Below are positions 9,355 through 19,283 of a stretch of 64,000 nucleotides of DNA, piece by piece (the stretch's first letter is position 1; every line of letters starts with the position of its first letter). The notes below the pieces were generated by a model that did not search any database, was not told the DNA's origin, and saw only the letters and a list, made by a program, of their open reading frames with translations. The stretch comes from Halioxenophilus aromaticivorans (GTDB taxonomy: Bacteria > Pseudomonadota > Gammaproteobacteria > Pseudomonadales > Cellvibrionaceae). The stretch covers positions 558,001 through 622,000 of the forward strand of contig NZ_AP031496.1 in the NCBI RefSeq assembly GCF_042850945.1, given 5' to 3'. The position numbers and the translations under genes are program-made.

Positions 9355-10173
9355 ATGCGGATAAAAACCGTACTAGTGGCCGCCGCTGCTTCACTGCTGG
9401 TGGGTTGTTTTACGCCTAAAAGCCAATGGCTGGCCGTACAGCAACCCGGCGCTCGCTCGCCGGGGGATTATTCTGGCTTGGAGTCATTTTTAGCAACTCC
9501 CAAGCTGGTAACCGCAGGCCAAGTTAAACGTTGGTGCCGGCAAAAATCCCCTGTGCGTGTGTTGATTTGGGGGCAGAGTATTGCGGAGCAGTTCTCGGCC
9601 GAGGCCATTAAACAGCAGCTACAAAGTACTCGCGATGGTTGTGAGTTTGAGGTGCGCAACGCCGCGCGCGGTGGCTGCGTTGCGCAATGCCTCACCGGTG
9701 AAATTCCCTGGCGTGCCGGTGGTGTTGCACAGCCGGTGGATTATTTTGCCAAAGACGTAATACCCTTTCGGCCACAGCTGGTAATTTTTCACGTCTACGG
9801 CAGTCATATTGCCTACAATGAATTGATGGCTCGGTTTCATCAAGAAACCAAAGCCCGGGTGCTGCTGTTAACCGACCACATCAGTGCACAGCCCGACACT
9901 CAATCCTGGAGCGATACCATGGCCTGGCAACATCTGCCAGCAATCGCTGCGGACCACGGCTTTGTAATCGCCGACAGCCGCCTGGCTTGGCGGCAATATC
10001 TTTACGAAACAAATCTACCGCCCCAAGCGTTACTGCGCGATAAAGTGCATTTAAACCAAGAGGGCGAGGCGCTGTATTTGTATTTTATTTCTCACGCACT
10101 AGTGGGCGGAAAAAACAGCAGCGTAGCAGTGCGTTTGTCGATGCCGCTGCTTTCATTGAGCTCCTACCACTAA
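9355..10173 (+). CDS. SGNH/GDSL-like hydrolase lipoprotein
   Basis: 272 residues. The N terminus MRIKTVLVAAAASLLVGC is a lipoprotein signal with the lipobox Cys at residue 18, so the mature protein is probably membrane-anchored in the periplasm. The body resembles SGNH hydrolases: VLIWGQSIAEQ (block I with a GQS Ser), AARGG with Gly (block II), and DKVHLNQEGEALY (block V Asp-x-x-His). Substrate is unknown; esterase or deacetylase activity on a glycan is typical for the fold. It follows puuC by 40 bases and could be co-transcribed, but a functional link to polyamines is not evident. Confidence 0.7.
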   Translation: MRIKTVLVAAAASLLVGCFTPKSQWLAVQQPGARSPGDYSGLESFLATPKLVTAGQVKRWCRQKSPVRVLIWGQSIAEQFSAEAIKQQLQSTRDGCEFEVRNAARGGCVAQCLTGEIPWRAGGVAQPVDYFAKDVIPFRPQLVIFHVYGSHIAYNELMARFHQETKARVLLLTDHISAQPDTQSWSDTMAWQHLPAIAADHGFVIADSRLAWRQYLYETNLPPQALLRDKVHLNQEGEALYLYFISHALVGGKNSSVAVRLSMPLLSLSSYH

Positions 10174-10322
10174 AAATCGCGTTTACTAGCTATCATCAAA
10201 GTTAGAGAAATAAATATCCTTTCCTAATTCAAAAAAGAGTTTTTCTAAGTAGCGGTGAAAATAATTTGGTGGTTTAAAACAGCTCAGTCATTGTTTCTTT
10301 TTTTGTTTTGTCGCTGGTTTGC

Positions 10323-11012
10323 CTAGCGCCGTAGTACCGCCAGCCAACGCCCAAGGTTTAATAAGCTCGCCAGGGAGGCTGCCACATAGGTTAGGGCAGC
10401 GGCTTTGAGTATTTTGTTGGCGTGGGGTAGGTCGCCTGGGTGGAGGTAATTGCCTTGTTTTAACATTGGCAGCGCTTTGCCAAAGCTTGCGTCTAGTTCT
10501 ACCGGTAAGGTAATAAAGTGAACCAGCGTGCTTAGTAACATGGAGCCGATGGCAATGGCTAAACAAAGTGCGCCTAAAGCGGGTGAGCGGGCCAGTACCG
10601 TAACCACCGGTGCAACCAGTATTACTGCGCTGCCCACTTTTTGCCCGGTGGCGGCCAGTTTTGCCAGGCGCAGTCGGTTGCGGAACAGGTGTTCGTTGCG
10701 GGCATGTTGAATTGCGTGGCCAACTTCGTGTGCGGCTACGGTAATGGCCGTCAGTGAATGGCCATGGAATTTGTCTTTGGTGAGGCGCACCGTGGTGGTC
10801 AGTGGATCGTAGTGGTCGCCCGTTTCGGTGGGTTCTACGCCAACGTGCTGCAAATTATTTTGGTCCAATAAATGGCGGGCCAGCTCTGCGCCGGTGCCCT
10901 TATCGGCATAGCGATCTTTCGGGGTGCTGTATTTGGCCAGTATCCGTTTCACCCACAGGCCGGGCAAAATAATAGCGGCGAGAACAATAAGGGCGATTAC
11001 AACAAATATCAT
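10323..11012 (-). CDS. Neutral zinc metallopeptidase, YugP family
   Basis: 229 residues. The zinc-binding motif HEVGHAIQH is at about residues 92-100, in a domain matching Zn_peptidase_2 (YugP). There is an N-terminal membrane segment (VVIALIVLAAIILPGLWV) and two or more further hydrophobic segments (about 125-165), plus a C-terminal one near ALTYVAASLASLLNL. The family is membrane-bound with unknown substrates. Neighbours converge or face away, so it appears monocistronic. Confidence 0.85.
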   Translation of the reverse strand: MIFVVIALIVLAAIILPGLWVKRILAKYSTPKDRYADKGTGAELARHLLDQNNLQHVGVEPTETGDHYDPLTTTVRLTKDKFHGHSLTAITVAAHEVGHAIQHARNEHLFRNRLRLAKLAATGQKVGSAVILVAPVVTVLARSPALGALCLAIAIGSMLLSTLVHFITLPVELDASFGKALPMLKQGNYLHPGDLPHANKILKAAALTYVAASLASLLNLGRWLAVLRR

Positions 11013-11165
11013 AAATTTTAATCGAGCAGTGTGTTATTGCTGGGGCGTAGCTGCGGTATTGCTATTCTATGTCTAGCGCAAACGGCGCCGGTTTGCACTC
11101 TGGCTTTTAATTAACTGACGATTGCCACCTAGGCGATACGCACTCACGGCAAAGGCGGCTTACTC

Positions 11166-12494
11166 TCAACGGCGTAGCTCCCAGCGGCCTGTGTTCACAG
11201 CACCGCGCTTTATGCTGGGCTTACCGGCTAATTGGTATAAATCGCCGTTGCGGCCGTTAAGCTGAACCGGCACGCCCAATTGTTTTGCCAGTGCGGCATG
11301 GGCATCTAAGTGATGCGGCTCACCGTGAACCGGCAGGGCAATGCTGGGGTTTATCCATTGGTACATGGCTTTTAATTCATCGCGGGCGGGGTGGCCGGAG
11401 GCGTGGATGGGTGGCTCGTTGTCTTGTTCGTGAATCACCGTAACGCCCATGGCGGTAAGTTTTGCGTCCAGCACGGCCAGCTCGCGCTCATTACCGGGGA
11501 TAACACGAGAGCTAAAAATCACCGTGTCACCCGGGGTGAGGTCCAGATCGGGGTGGTTGCCGTTGGCTAGGCGGTACAATGCCGAGCCTAACTCGCCCTG
11601 GCTGCCCGTGGCAATGGCCAGCACTTCGTTGGCCGGCAGGTAGCCCAGATGGGCTGCGGGCACCGGCTCACGCTGGGCGTTCCAAAGGTCTGCCGCCCGC
11701 GCTGCGCGGTAATAATTGCCCAGCGAGCGCCCCAATAATGCTGGATAGCGGCCGGCCGCCATGGCGATGTGCACCAGAGTTACCAGCCGCGCCACATTGC
11801 TGCCAAAACAGGCCACAACCACCCGGCCTGTGGCTGCCTCTACCTTAGTCAATAGCTCGCGGAATAATTCACCCTCGCTGGGTGAATGGCCTGGCACGGT
11901 AGCATTGGTGGAATCACACACCATGGCCAAAATGCCGCGCTTGCCAATGCGTTGGTAGGTGGCGGCGTTATAGGCCGGGCCGACTATTGGGTCGGGGTCG
12001 AGTTTCCAATCGCCGGTGTGAAATACCGACCCCAGGGGCGTGCTGATCACCAGCCCCTGGGATTCTGGGGTGGAGTGGGTCATGGCTACCCATTCGGCCT
12101 CAAAATTCCCCAGGGTGATTTGACTGCCGGCGTTGACGACGTGTATCGGCACACGCTCTAACAGTCCTGCCTCGGCCAATTTGCGGCTGAGAATAGCTTC
12201 AGTAAAGCGCGTGCAGTACACCGGGCAACGCAGCTCTGGCCAGTGCTCGGCCACCGCGCCCACGTGGTCTTCGTGGGCGTGGGTGATGAGTAACCCGCGT
12301 AACCGTTCTCGGCGGGCGGCAATAAAATCGGAGTTGGCAGTGATAACCCGTTTGCCGGCCACTTCTCGGTCAAAGCCGATGCCGCAGTCCACCATCAGCC
12401 ACTCACCGTCGTGGCCATAAAGGCTCATATTCATACCAATTTCGCCGCACCCGCCCAGGGGTAAAAACCAGAGGTCGTTGTTGGTAGGAATCAT
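11166..12494 (-). CDS. RNase J-like metallo-beta-lactamase-fold hydrolase
   Basis: 442 residues. The metal-binding motif HAHEDHVGAVAEHW is at about residues 71-84, with a further MBL His/Asp set (VFHTGDWKLDPDP) and a beta-CASP-like insert. The C-terminal PVHGEPHHLDAHAALAK matches the RNase J/beta-CASP HGE motif. It is shorter than Bacillus RNase J (about 555) and lacks the separate C-terminal domain, so function as a ribonuclease is inferred from fold only. RNase J-type proteins are less usual in gammaproteobacteria, which normally rely on RNase E. The start codon ATG at 12494 is preceded by AGAGAC. Confidence 0.75.
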   Translation of the reverse strand: MIPTNNDLWFLPLGGCGEIGMNMSLYGHDGEWLMVDCGIGFDREVAGKRVITANSDFIAARRERLRGLLITHAHEDHVGAVAEHWPELRCPVYCTRFTEAILSRKLAEAGLLERVPIHVVNAGSQITLGNFEAEWVAMTHSTPESQGLVISTPLGSVFHTGDWKLDPDPIVGPAYNAATYQRIGKRGILAMVCDSTNATVPGHSPSEGELFRELLTKVEAATGRVVVACFGSNVARLVTLVHIAMAAGRYPALLGRSLGNYYRAARAADLWNAQREPVPAAHLGYLPANEVLAIATGSQGELGSALYRLANGNHPDLDLTPGDTVIFSSRVIPGNERELAVLDAKLTAMGVTVIHEQDNEPPIHASGHPARDELKAMYQWINPSIALPVHGEPHHLDAHAALAKQLGVPVQLNGRNGDLYQLAGKPSIKRGAVNTGRWELRR

Positions 12495-12813
12495 AGCGTC
12501 TCTTTGCTTGCTCTCTTGCTAATGTGGTACTGGTAAATCCCACACCATAACATTTCCTTGTGGGGGAACGTAGTTGGGGATTGTCTTTCTATCCATGGAC
12601 GTTATAAGCGATACATGGGGCGGTTGCGACAATAACATCTGTTGCTGAGCCGTGGGCCAATAAAAGAGGCATCAGCGCCGCGCGGCTTGTTAACGCACGT
12701 GTAAGCCCTTAATGTGCGCAGGGAGTTTGTGCTTAAAAAGGGTAGCTAAGCAATGGCAGTAACACTTGGCCGCCAGAGTGTGTGCAGAAGGATTGAATAA
12801 GGAGTTAGTGTAA
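12495..12813. other. Intergenic region between the RNase J-like gene and cls
   Basis: 319 bases that separate divergent genes. Apart from the AAGGAG ribosome site of cls (about 12799-12804), I see no structured element or small gene. Confidence 0.6.
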
Positions 12814-14199
12814 ATGTCATGGGATCACGGGTCTTACTACCTGTACCATATTTTGCTGATCAGCGGGGAGTTGCTGATTCTATCTACCTTACTGCACATG
12901 CTGTATCAGCGTAGAAACCCGGCCAGCATGGTGGCTTGGTTGTTGTTTATGGTGATGGTGCCCTATGTGGCGGTATTCTTGTACTTTATTTTTGGCCGCC
13001 GTAAACAGGCCTCGCGCTACACCAAATCCGATGTAAGCCTAGGGGCCTTATCCAATAATGCCAATCATCAGGCGGTGATACAGGGCCTATTAACGGGCGA
13101 GCAACAAAACCTTCCTCAGCAAAGCGTTACCTTTTATACCGACGGCCAACAGGCTTACCAAGCGCTAACCCAGGCCATAGTCCAGGCTCGCCGACAGATT
13201 AACTTTTCCACCTACGTTTTTAAAAACGACGACGTTACCCAGCAGTTATTAGAACTGCTTACCCAGCGGGCTAAAAGCGGTGTAAAAGTGCGCTTACTGA
13301 TTGATGCATTAGGCTCCCCTGGCGTGTACTTTTGGCAGCGGCCGTTTAAGGCCCTGCGAGAGGCCGGAGGGGAGGTGGTGTTTTTTATGCCGCTGTTAAA
13401 AATACCGTTTCGTAACTACATCAACCTGCGCAACCACCGTAAAATCTATCTAATAGACGAGCACAAAGTGTTTAGCGGCGGCATGAATCTGTCCTCCGAA
13501 TACCTTGGTCCCACCGCCGACAACAACCGCTGGCACGATACTCTATTTGAGATCGATGGCCTGGCGGCCCTGGGCTTCAGTAAAATCTTCGCCTCCGATT
13601 GGTTGTACGCCGCCAAGGAAACGCTCACCGTGAGTGATGAATCGGCCATTGAGTGCGTGGGCGATACCCGGGTGCAAGTGGTGCCCTCCGGGCCAGACCT
13701 TAAAGGTGATGTGCTCTACGAGGCGCTGCTAAATGCCATATTTGATGCAAAAAAGCGGCTTTGGATAGTCACACCGTATTTTATCCCCGATGAATCTCTC
13801 TCCCGGGCATTGGTGATCGCCCAAAACCGCGGCGTGGATGTGCGTATTATTACCCCTAGAACTTCTAACCACCTGGTGGCAGATTTGGCCCGCGCCTCAT
13901 TTATGAGTGAACTGTACGAGCACAAAGTAGGTCTTTATTTGGTGGAGGGCGTAATGGTGCACGCGAAGGCAGTGTTGTTTGACGATCACGCCGCCTTGCT
14001 GGGTAGCGTTAATTTGGATAACCGCAGCTTATTTTTAAATTATGAGGTGGCCACCTTTGTGGCCTCGCCACGGCTGGTGGCAGAAGTCGATGAATGGATG
14101 GCAGGCCTAATGGCCGAATCCGCAGAAAAAATACCCTCCCGCAGTCACCTGCGGCGGGTATTGGAAAATCTAATGCGCATATTTGCTCCGGCGTTGTAA
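12814..14199 (+). CDS. cls: Cardiolipin synthase
   Basis: 461 residues of the phospholipase D superfamily. Two N-terminal membrane segments (about 8-28 and 37-60) are followed by two HKD motifs: HRKIYLID (about residue 208, continuing FSGGMN) and HAKAVLFDD (about residue 382, continuing LGSVNLDNRS). This is the full-length bacterial Cls organisation, which condenses phosphatidylglycerol into cardiolipin at the inner membrane. AAGGAG ribosome site lies 12 bases upstream. A terminator hairpin overlaps the stop codon. Confidence 0.93.
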   Translation: MSWDHGSYYLYHILLISGELLILSTLLHMLYQRRNPASMVAWLLFMVMVPYVAVFLYFIFGRRKQASRYTKSDVSLGALSNNANHQAVIQGLLTGEQQNLPQQSVTFYTDGQQAYQALTQAIVQARRQINFSTYVFKNDDVTQQLLELLTQRAKSGVKVRLLIDALGSPGVYFWQRPFKALREAGGEVVFFMPLLKIPFRNYINLRNHRKIYLIDEHKVFSGGMNLSSEYLGPTADNNRWHDTLFEIDGLAALGFSKIFASDWLYAAKETLTVSDESAIECVGDTRVQVVPSGPDLKGDVLYEALLNAIFDAKKRLWIVTPYFIPDESLSRALVIAQNRGVDVRIITPRTSNHLVADLARASFMSELYEHKVGLYLVEGVMVHAKAVLFDDHAALLGSVNLDNRSLFLNYEVATFVASPRLVAEVDEWMAGLMAESAEKIPSRSHLRRVLENLMRIFAPAL

Positions 14200-14223
14200 G
14201 CCAACGCCGGGCCTGTTTTTTGT
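14188..14223 (+). terminator. Terminator overlapping the cls stop codon
   Basis: Nine-base stem CCGGCGTTG/CAACGCCGG with loop TAAGC that includes the cls stop codon, then GCCTGTTTTTT. Its position argues against the upstream start for the following gene. Confidence 0.85.
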
Positions 14224-14236
14224 TTGTGGTGCCGCT

Positions 14237-14977
14237 GTGTATAAGCCCAAAAATTATGAAAACAAACTGCACCTTGCCCACCAAGGGCAGATCTTTCAGC
14301 CACAGCTAACGGTGGTATGCTGGAACGTTGCAAAACTATCCCACACTGTAAGCTGTGCTAACCTATTAAATCACTGGTTAGATCGCTCGGCCTCCAACCT
14401 GGTGTTGTTCCAAGAGTCCCGCTACCAGCCAGAAATGGTGGAACCCTACTGCGATTTATCTTGGGTGTTCTCTGCCAACATCGAAACACCCCGTCAACAC
14501 TTTGGTGTACAAACCTTGTTTGACTGGCAATGTGACCAATCCACCGGCCTTATTACCCAACGTCAAGAACTGGGTTTGGCAACCCACAAAACCACCCTGT
14601 TTACCACCCACGCTCTGGCCGGTGGGGAGCCGCTGTTGTGTGCCAACATCCACGCCATTAACTTCGTGCCCAATGCCTATTTCTACAGCGAAATTGCACG
14701 AGTGTTGGAGCAAATAAAACACCACACAGGGCCAATCTTAGTGGGCGGCGATTTTAATACCTGGAACGCAGCGCGGGTACGATTTATAGAGCAGCAAATG
14801 GCCTTGGCAGGGCTGCAGGCAGTAGAGCACAGAGAGCCGCATTTTATTAAACGCTTTGGCCGCCATAGGTTGGACCATTTGTTCTACCGGGGCTTAACGC
14901 TGGAGGATGCCTGGGTGGTGAATACGGCTAGGGTTTCGGATCATAATCCGTTGATTGCGCGGTTTGGTGTGGAGTAG
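14237..14977 (+). CDS. Endonuclease/exonuclease/phosphatase (EEP) family protein
   Basis: About 246 residues from a GTG at 14237; the frame is open upstream to 14183 but that part lies inside cls and its terminator. EEP signatures are LTVVCWNVAKLS (N-terminal Asn), LVLFQESRY (catalytic Glu), PILVGGDFNTWN (GDFN motif), HRLDHLFYRG and VSDHNPLIARF (C-terminal Asp-His). No signal peptide is evident from the chosen start. EEP members hydrolyse phosphodiesters in DNA, RNA or lipids; the substrate cannot be told here. Confidence 0.82.
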   Translation: MYKPKNYENKLHLAHQGQIFQPQLTVVCWNVAKLSHTVSCANLLNHWLDRSASNLVLFQESRYQPEMVEPYCDLSWVFSANIETPRQHFGVQTLFDWQCDQSTGLITQRQELGLATHKTTLFTTHALAGGEPLLCANIHAINFVPNAYFYSEIARVLEQIKHHTGPILVGGDFNTWNAARVRFIEQQMALAGLQAVEHREPHFIKRFGRHRLDHLFYRGLTLEDAWVVNTARVSDHNPLIARFGVE

Positions 14978-15200
14978 GGCTGGGCACCCTTAGGCGGTAA
15001 GGTAAAAGCCCCAAGGCGTTTCTAAGTAAAATCACAAAAATATGCTGATCAATAGATCCTAAAGAGCTCTGCTGGTTTAAGTTGGTCGTACCAACAAACT
15101 GAGACTGAATTTAGTAACAGCGGTTATGCTTGCGAATAAATAATTTCGCAGGCTTTTAAAGTTAAAAGATGCATACCCGCTGCGAGCCTAGCGGCCTTGC

Positions 15201-16583
15201 TCAACTTCTCAGCAACCTCGCGCGAAAATTTCGGCCTTTCAGTCTACCTTCCGTGAGCTTGTTTAACGCCGTTTTACCCAGCTTTAACTCAACGGCGACA
15301 AAGGCCTTTGTCGCCGTGACGTGAATTTTACCGATTTGATTGGCCGAGAGTGTGCCGTCTTTGGTGAGCGCGCCGACGATATCCCCTGGGCGCAACTTGT
15401 CTTTTTTACCGCCATCGATAAGCAGTGTCGCCATTTGCGGGCGTGCAGGTGTTGAGGAGGAAGGCCTTGGTAATGTGGCGGCTGTAATGGGCTCACCATT
15501 TAGGTCTTCTAGTTTTTCTATTTTTATCCGATCTTTGTCAGTAAAAAGAGAGCAGGCCAAGCCCATTGCTCCGGCACGGCCGGTGCGGCCGACTCGGTGC
15601 ACATGCACGTCGGTATCGTGGGCCAGTTGATAGTTAATCACGAGGTCTACGTTGTCGATGTCCAATCCTCTGGCGGCGACATCGGTGGCAATCAAAATGG
15701 TGACGCTTTTGTTGGCGAACTGTATCAGGGTTTGGTCACGCTGCTTTTGTTCTAAGTCGCCGTGTAGGCTGGCCACACTAAAGTCGCGGTTACGAAGATC
15801 ATCGCATATCTGCTGAACTTCCCGTTTAGTAGTGGCAAAAACCATCGCGCTGGTGGGTTCTTCGGCCAGTAGTAAAGTCTCTAACGCGGTAAAGCGCGCA
15901 TCGTTATTGTCGCAATGGTAATAGCGTTGCTCAATACTGCTGCTGTCGTGTGTTTCTGCTACGGTGACGCTGACCGGATTGCTGAGGTAGCGCGCGGCAA
16001 TGGCGTCGATTTCCGGCGGATAGGTGGCGCTGAACAACAGCGTTTGCCGTTGGGTTGGCGCCTGCTCAACGATGGCATCCAGCGCAGGCTGAAAACCCAT
16101 ATCCAGCATGCGATCGGCTTCATCCAATACAAGCTGGTGCACATCCTTCAGGGTAAGGTTGCCTTTGGTTAGGTGTTCTAAGATTCGCCCAGGTGTGCCC
16201 ACAACAATATGAGCACCGTGCTCCAGCGAGCCAATTTGCGGCCCGAAGGGCTGCCCACCACACAGCGTAAGCACTTTAATGTTATGAATTCCTCGGGCCA
16301 ACTTTCGTACCTCGGTGGCTACTTGGTCTGCCAGTTCTCTGGTCGGGCAGAGCACCAGCGTTTGCACACGAAACCGATCCACTTGCAGCTTGTTAAGTAC
16401 ACCCAAAGCGAAGGCGGCGGTTTTACCAGAGCCGGTTTTAGCTTGGGCGATCAAATCCCGGCCCTGCAACGTTTCTGGCAAGCTTTGCGCCTGTATGGGC
16501 GTCATGGAGCCGTACCCCAGCTCTTTTAACGTGCTGAGTAATTCTGGGCGAAGGGCAAGGGTTTTAAAGAGAGCTTGTGTCAA
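15201..16583 (-). CDS. dbpA: DEAD-box RNA helicase DbpA
   Basis: 460 residues. Motifs in order are Q motif (YGSMTPIQAQSLP), Walker A AQAKTGSGKT, PTRELA, VLDEADRMLDMG, SATYPPE, and HRVGRTGRAG. The C-terminal about 75 residues (GGKKDKLRPGDIVGALTKDG onward, ending in KGRNFRARLL) form the DbpA RNA-binding domain that recognises hairpin 92 of 23S rRNA and directs it to large-subunit assembly. Start and length agree with DbpA. It appears to be a single gene. Confidence 0.93.
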   Translation of the reverse strand: MTQALFKTLALRPELLSTLKELGYGSMTPIQAQSLPETLQGRDLIAQAKTGSGKTAAFALGVLNKLQVDRFRVQTLVLCPTRELADQVATEVRKLARGIHNIKVLTLCGGQPFGPQIGSLEHGAHIVVGTPGRILEHLTKGNLTLKDVHQLVLDEADRMLDMGFQPALDAIVEQAPTQRQTLLFSATYPPEIDAIAARYLSNPVSVTVAETHDSSSIEQRYYHCDNNDARFTALETLLLAEEPTSAMVFATTKREVQQICDDLRNRDFSVASLHGDLEQKQRDQTLIQFANKSVTILIATDVAARGLDIDNVDLVINYQLAHDTDVHVHRVGRTGRAGAMGLACSLFTDKDRIKIEKLEDLNGEPITAATLPRPSSSTPARPQMATLLIDGGKKDKLRPGDIVGALTKDGTLSANQIGKIHVTATKAFVAVELKLGKTALNKLTEGRLKGRNFRARLLRS

Positions 16584-16741
16584 AGGTGGCTACCTGGTGG
16601 TGAGAGGCTGTAAGCAATGGCGGTGATTGTGGCGTAGTGGTATACGCCGGTGGCGCTATGATAAGGGATATGGTGCTAGGAAAACAGCCGCCCGATAGCC
16701 TTATATCTATCTACCTGGGCGGAGTTTGAGTGCGTAGGATT

Positions 16742-17311
16742 CTATGGGTTTTCTAAAACTACTATCAAAGCAGACAGATGTGGAAAGCCCTGCCAAATGG
16801 AAACGGGCCCTCCGCCCAATGAAAATACGTCGTTTTTAAGCTTTGGGAAAAAATACATTTGATGCACCGGTGAGGATTTTAGCTGGCCATCGCGGTAGAT
16901 TTTATTGTTTGGAGACATCATATAGACCAATGCCGCCGATTCCGACGTGGGCAACTTGCCCGAGGCAAAAGCGGCTTTCAGTAATGTATAGGTTTCATCG
17001 TAAGACTTTCCCTCATACAGTGATTTCATGTGTAGTTCATACGCTGGTAATATGGACCTAACTGCTTGCTCATTAAAGCACGATGGCTCATACCTTCCAT
17101 TTGGATCGTGTATTACAGCGCAAGTAAAATTATTTGAGCCTCGTTGTACGAGAGTAAATTTGCCATCTTCAAATTTAAGAAAAGTAGCATCTTTAGTAAT
17201 GTGGGGTGGTGCGCCTTGCGCGGCTTTCTGTATTTCTAAACGATCAGTTTCGCTTAAAGCAAAACACGTCGCGCAAGTTAGGTTTAATAAAACCAACATC
17301 AAATATTTCAT
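16742..17311 (-). CDS. Secreted protein of unknown function
   Basis: 189 residues. The first about 18 residues (MKYLMLVLLNLTCATCFA) form a signal peptide, so export to the periplasm is likely. Two Cys pairs may exist in the mature part (FTCAVIHD and EPSCFNEQA). I recognise no domain. The composition is less GC-rich than dbpA on its right-hand side, hinting that the accessory region begins here. Confidence 0.65.
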   Translation of the reverse strand: MKYLMLVLLNLTCATCFALSETDRLEIQKAAQGAPPHITKDATFLKFEDGKFTLVQRGSNNFTCAVIHDPNGRYEPSCFNEQAVRSILPAYELHMKSLYEGKSYDETYTLLKAAFASGKLPTSESAALVYMMSPNNKIYRDGQLKSSPVHQMYFFPKLKNDVFSLGGGPVSIWQGFPHLSALIVVLENP

Positions 17312-17502
17312 TTTTGATAAGACTTCCTCTGTAAGGTGGGTTGGTGGTGTGCCTTATTGTTTCAGAAGTATCTGTTCCTTGGCTTGTGGCTGTCAACTAA
17401 TAGGCCAAGGAGAAAGATACAGTCGTAAAAGTTGTTTGCTATCACTATTTTAGCTCGTAGCACACTTGTACCCATTTTTAGATCTTGAATTAAGCAGGGT
17501 GA

Positions 17503-17871
17503 CTACGGCGAATCATTAAGTTTGATATGAATAAAGTACACGGTCGTCGCCATGCCCGCGATAAGTAAAACAAAATAGCTGATACTGGCAAAAATGGGCG
17601 GAGCAAGAGTTACGCCCCTTTCTGCAAGCATCGCGGTGATCTGAGCATTGCCTTCTGCAAAATAAAGGCTAGTAGCGACAATTGCCATTGAAGACAATAG
17701 ATAAAGCAATGTCACTAACCACTTTATTTTTGCTGTTAACAAACTCCTGCCTGCGAATAACGCAACAATCGTCGAAAATGAAATAGTCAGCCAAACTTGA
17801 AACTGAGTTGAAATTGCATCCTCATTAATGCGAATAAGCTGTATAGCTTCGTAAATCGTGAGTTGTTCCAT
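17503..17871 (-). CDS. Small membrane protein of unknown function
   Basis: 122 residues with three membrane segments (about 25-43, 50-70 and 92-113) and a short N-terminal amphipathic stretch MEQLTIYEAIQLIRINEDAI. This resembles small three-helix proteins often found in mobile islands, but I cannot name a family. No partner gene adjoins. Confidence 0.6.
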   Translation of the reverse strand: MEQLTIYEAIQLIRINEDAISTQFQVWLTISFSTIVALFAGRSLLTAKIKWLVTLLYLLSSMAIVATSLYFAEGNAQITAMLAERGVTLAPPIFASISYFVLLIAGMATTVYFIHIKLNDSP

Positions 17872-18165
17872 TATGCACCTAATGCAGGTTAAGTGGGCTG
17901 TTAGTTTGTGGGCTGAGGTTAATCGGAGGCTATCTTACAGGCGGTTTAGGTCGCGTAGCCTAGGTATCCAGCAGACACACAATTACTAGCGGTCGTAACG
18001 ATTATTAACTTAATCCGACCAATAAGCTATTCAGCTCTGTATAAAAAAGTATTTGGTTTAGAGTCCCAGTGTACCCGAATATTGCCAACCAGTTATCTTT
18101 TGTCGATTGGTATATGTAGTGTATATTTATATAGTGCTGGATTTATAACCACTATTGTGATCACC

Positions 18166-19137
18166 ATGACTCGCCCTAGAAATACTCAAGTCTGTATAGA
18201 AGAAACGCCCTATTATCATGTCGTCTCGCGTTGTGTGCGGCGAACGTACCTGTGTGGCGTTGACCATGGCACTGGCCGCAGCTTCGAGCACCGCCGCGCT
18301 TGGATTGAAGACAGGATTCGCCTGCTGTCATCGCTCTTCAGTATCGATGTTTGTGCCTATGCCGTTATGTCCAATCACTATCACATCGTAGTAAAGCTCA
18401 GTCCTGACGAGGCTCAACATTGGTCGGTAGATCAGGTGTTAACACGGTGGACAAGCTTATTCAAAGGGCCAACACTGGTACAGAAATACATGGATAATCA
18501 AGATCTTAGCCCAGCCGAGTTAAAATCAGTAAGCGACAGCGTTGAGATCTATCGTAAACGTTTGGCCAGCCTTAGCTGGTTTATGAAATGCCTTAACGAG
18601 TCCATAGCCCGCCAAGCCAATAAAGAAGACGACTGCACAGGCCACTTTTGGGAATCACGCTACAAATCGCAAGCGTTACTAAGCGAAGAGGCGCTGTTGT
18701 CAGCTATGTGCTACGTTGACCTAAACCCTGTGAGGGCCGGCATGGCCAATACGCCAGAGGCGTCCGACTACACCAGTATTCAAGAGCGTATTAGGCCAAA
18801 GTTCAACGTAGAAAAAGCCGTTACAGAACAGATAGAACTCGGTTCAATCATTAGGTTTGACCAGCCAGTAAAACCCTTAAAGCCGTTTAGGGAGATAATA
18901 ACGAGCGGCATTCAAACTGACCTACCGTTTACTTTTGTCGATTATATAGAATTGGTCGATTTCACCGGCAGGGCAGTGCTTGCAAATAAAAGAGGCGCTA
19001 TCGGTAATGACCTGCCACCGATTCTACTCCGCCTAAATGTTTCAACCGATAGTTGGCTTAAAACTGCCACACAATTCGAAGCCAGCTACCGATTCCACTT
19101 CGCCAAAAGCCCGCCAATGATTCAGCAGTCGGCTTAG
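18166..19137 (+). CDS. Y1 (REP-associated, IS200/IS605-like) transposase-like protein
   Basis: About 323 residues from the ATG at 18166 (MTRPRNTQVC); an in-frame start at 18082 would add an unrelated hydrophobic leader. The HUH motif is VMSNHYHIVVKL (about residue 67-78) and the rest matches the Y1_Tnp family seen in RAYT/REP transposases: YYHVVSRCVRR near the start, ESRYKSQALLSEEALLSAMCYVDLNPVRA in the middle. Such proteins process single-stranded REP-like sequences and are usually domesticated single copies. A block of related repeats with GTGCCTGTCC follows directly downstream. Confidence 0.85.
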   Translation: MTRPRNTQVCIEETPYYHVVSRCVRRTYLCGVDHGTGRSFEHRRAWIEDRIRLLSSLFSIDVCAYAVMSNHYHIVVKLSPDEAQHWSVDQVLTRWTSLFKGPTLVQKYMDNQDLSPAELKSVSDSVEIYRKRLASLSWFMKCLNESIARQANKEDDCTGHFWESRYKSQALLSEEALLSAMCYVDLNPVRAGMANTPEASDYTSIQERIRPKFNVEKAVTEQIELGSIIRFDQPVKPLKPFREIITSGIQTDLPFTFVDYIELVDFTGRAVLANKRGAIGNDLPPILLRLNVSTDSWLKTATQFEASYRFHFAKSPPMIQQSA

Positions 19138-19283
19138 CGCAAAGACAGCTTCACTTTTTCCTATCCTCTAGGTTGGTCTAGGTAGATGGCCTGTGCTTGC
19201 CTAGCCCCTTTTATACCCTGCAGTTTTTTGTGTGTGGCTGCTTTATATCTGAATTTTATTGATTGGCTGTTAGCGCGGAATAT

